Assembly: GCA_902783515.1 (NCBI GenBank)
Contig: CACZRK010000381.1
Span: 1-15,021, forward strand
Length of the DNA: 15,021 bases
Direction of reading: 5' to 3'
Source of the DNA: an uncultured Coriobacteriaceae bacterium
GTDB taxonomy: Bacteria > Actinomycetota > Coriobacteriia > Coriobacteriales > UMGS124
The position numbers and the translations under genes are program-made. Position 1 is the first letter of the stretch, and each line of letters opens with the position of its first letter. This document shows positions 14,865 to 15,021 of the stretch, one piece after another. Under the pieces are notes generated by a model. That model worked only from the letters and a program-made list of their open reading frames with translations, ran no database searches and was not told the origin of the DNA.

Positions 14865-14918
14865 ATGAATCGTGCGCGCCGCCCTCGTCCCCCTTGCGCG
14901 CGGGTGCGATTCTGCTAG
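14865..14918 (+). CDS. Possible 17-residue mini-ORF before the tRNA
   Basis: ATG 14865 is preceded by GTGGAGG ending 4 bases upstream, a near-ideal ribosome-binding site. The frame MNRARRPRPPCARVRFC ends with TAG inside the -10 box of the tRNA promoter. Six of 17 residues are Arg. No homologue is known to me. A chance occurrence is quite possible; a leader-peptide-like role is speculative. Confidence 0.15.
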   Translation: MNRARRPRPPCARVRFC

Positions 14919-14921
14919 GAT
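14894..14921 (+). promoter_or_regulatory. Promoter of tRNA-Leu
   Basis: TTGCGC (14894-14899) and TAGGAT (14916-14921) are separated by 16 bases, a good housekeeping sigma-type match. The -10 box lies 13 bases before the first base of the tRNA, placing the start just upstream of the mature 5' end. Confidence 0.65.
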
Positions 14922-14934
14922 AAGCACGTTGCAC

Positions 14935-15021
14935 GTCGGAGTGGCGGAATTGGCAGACGCGCTAGCTTGAGGTGCTAGTGACCACTTATTCGGTCTTGCG
15001 GGTTCAAGTCCCGCCTCCGAC
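14935..15021 (+). tRNA. tRNA-Leu (anticodon GAG)
   Basis: A class II tRNA cloverleaf of 87 bases. The acceptor stem GTCGGAG (14935-14941) pairs with CTCCGAC (15015-15021). The D stem is GCG/CGC. The anticodon stem CTAGC/GCTAG encloses the loop TTGAGGT with anticodon GAG at 14969-14971, reading CUC and CUU leucine codons. The long variable arm GACC/GGTC is typical of leucine tRNAs, and the T stem-loop is GCGGG TTCAAGT CCCGC. The discriminator base and any encoded CCA lie beyond the window. Confidence 0.96.

Overview
The window comes from a very GC-rich, Gram-positive-type bacterium. The gene order rapZ-yvcK(glmR)-whiA-gap-pgk-tpiA-secG is the classic actinobacterial arrangement. Together with the gut-type LRR protein, the metallophosphoesterase and the oppBCDF operon, it suggests class Coriobacteriia (an Olsenella/Atopobium/Collinsella-like organism). 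That placement is an inference from gene order and base composition, not from a search.

Layout. (1) Bases 1-301 hold no gene. They contain a bidirectional terminator hairpin (121-154) and a second, perfect 15-bp inverted repeat (165-204), both at the 3' end of the next gene. (2) Bases 302-2095, minus strand, encode a membrane-anchored leucine-rich-repeat protein with an N-terminal zinc ribbon and three EF-hand-like loops. (3) Bases 2324-5354, plus strand, are a tightly overlapping rapZ-yvcK-whiA operon. (4) Bases 5496-10069 are the lower-glycolysis block gap, pgk, tpiA and then secG. An unexpected calcineurin-like metallophosphoesterase gene (6585-7460) sits between gap and pgk. Each non-overlapping junction before gap, pgk and secG has a GC-rich leader hairpin. 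(5) Bases 10070-10498 are a 429-base gap. Its first part is strikingly AT-rich for this genome (about 48% GC by hand count over 10101-10260) and full of short inverted repeats, so it looks regulatory. (6) Bases 10499-14757 are a complete oppB-oppC-oppD-oppF peptide ABC transporter operon with no substrate-binding-protein gene beside it. (7) Bases 14758-15021 hold a hairpin, a possible 17-codon mini-ORF, a good promoter and a tRNA-Leu(GAG) that reaches the last base of the window.

How it fits together. RapZ and YvcK/GlmR belong to families that control amino-sugar (cell-wall precursor) synthesis. WhiA is an actinobacterial regulator linked to division and development. Gap, Pgk and Tpi carry the triose-phosphate section of glycolysis, and SecG belongs to the protein-export channel. 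The Opp system imports oligopeptides, a plausible nitrogen and energy source for a host-associated fermenter. No mobile element, CRISPR array or obvious defence system is visible. The most unusual items are the zinc-ribbon/EF-hand/LRR surface protein, the metallophosphoesterase inside the glycolytic block, the AT-rich palindrome-dense region before oppB, and the binding-protein-less Opp operon whose OppB carries an enlarged external loop.
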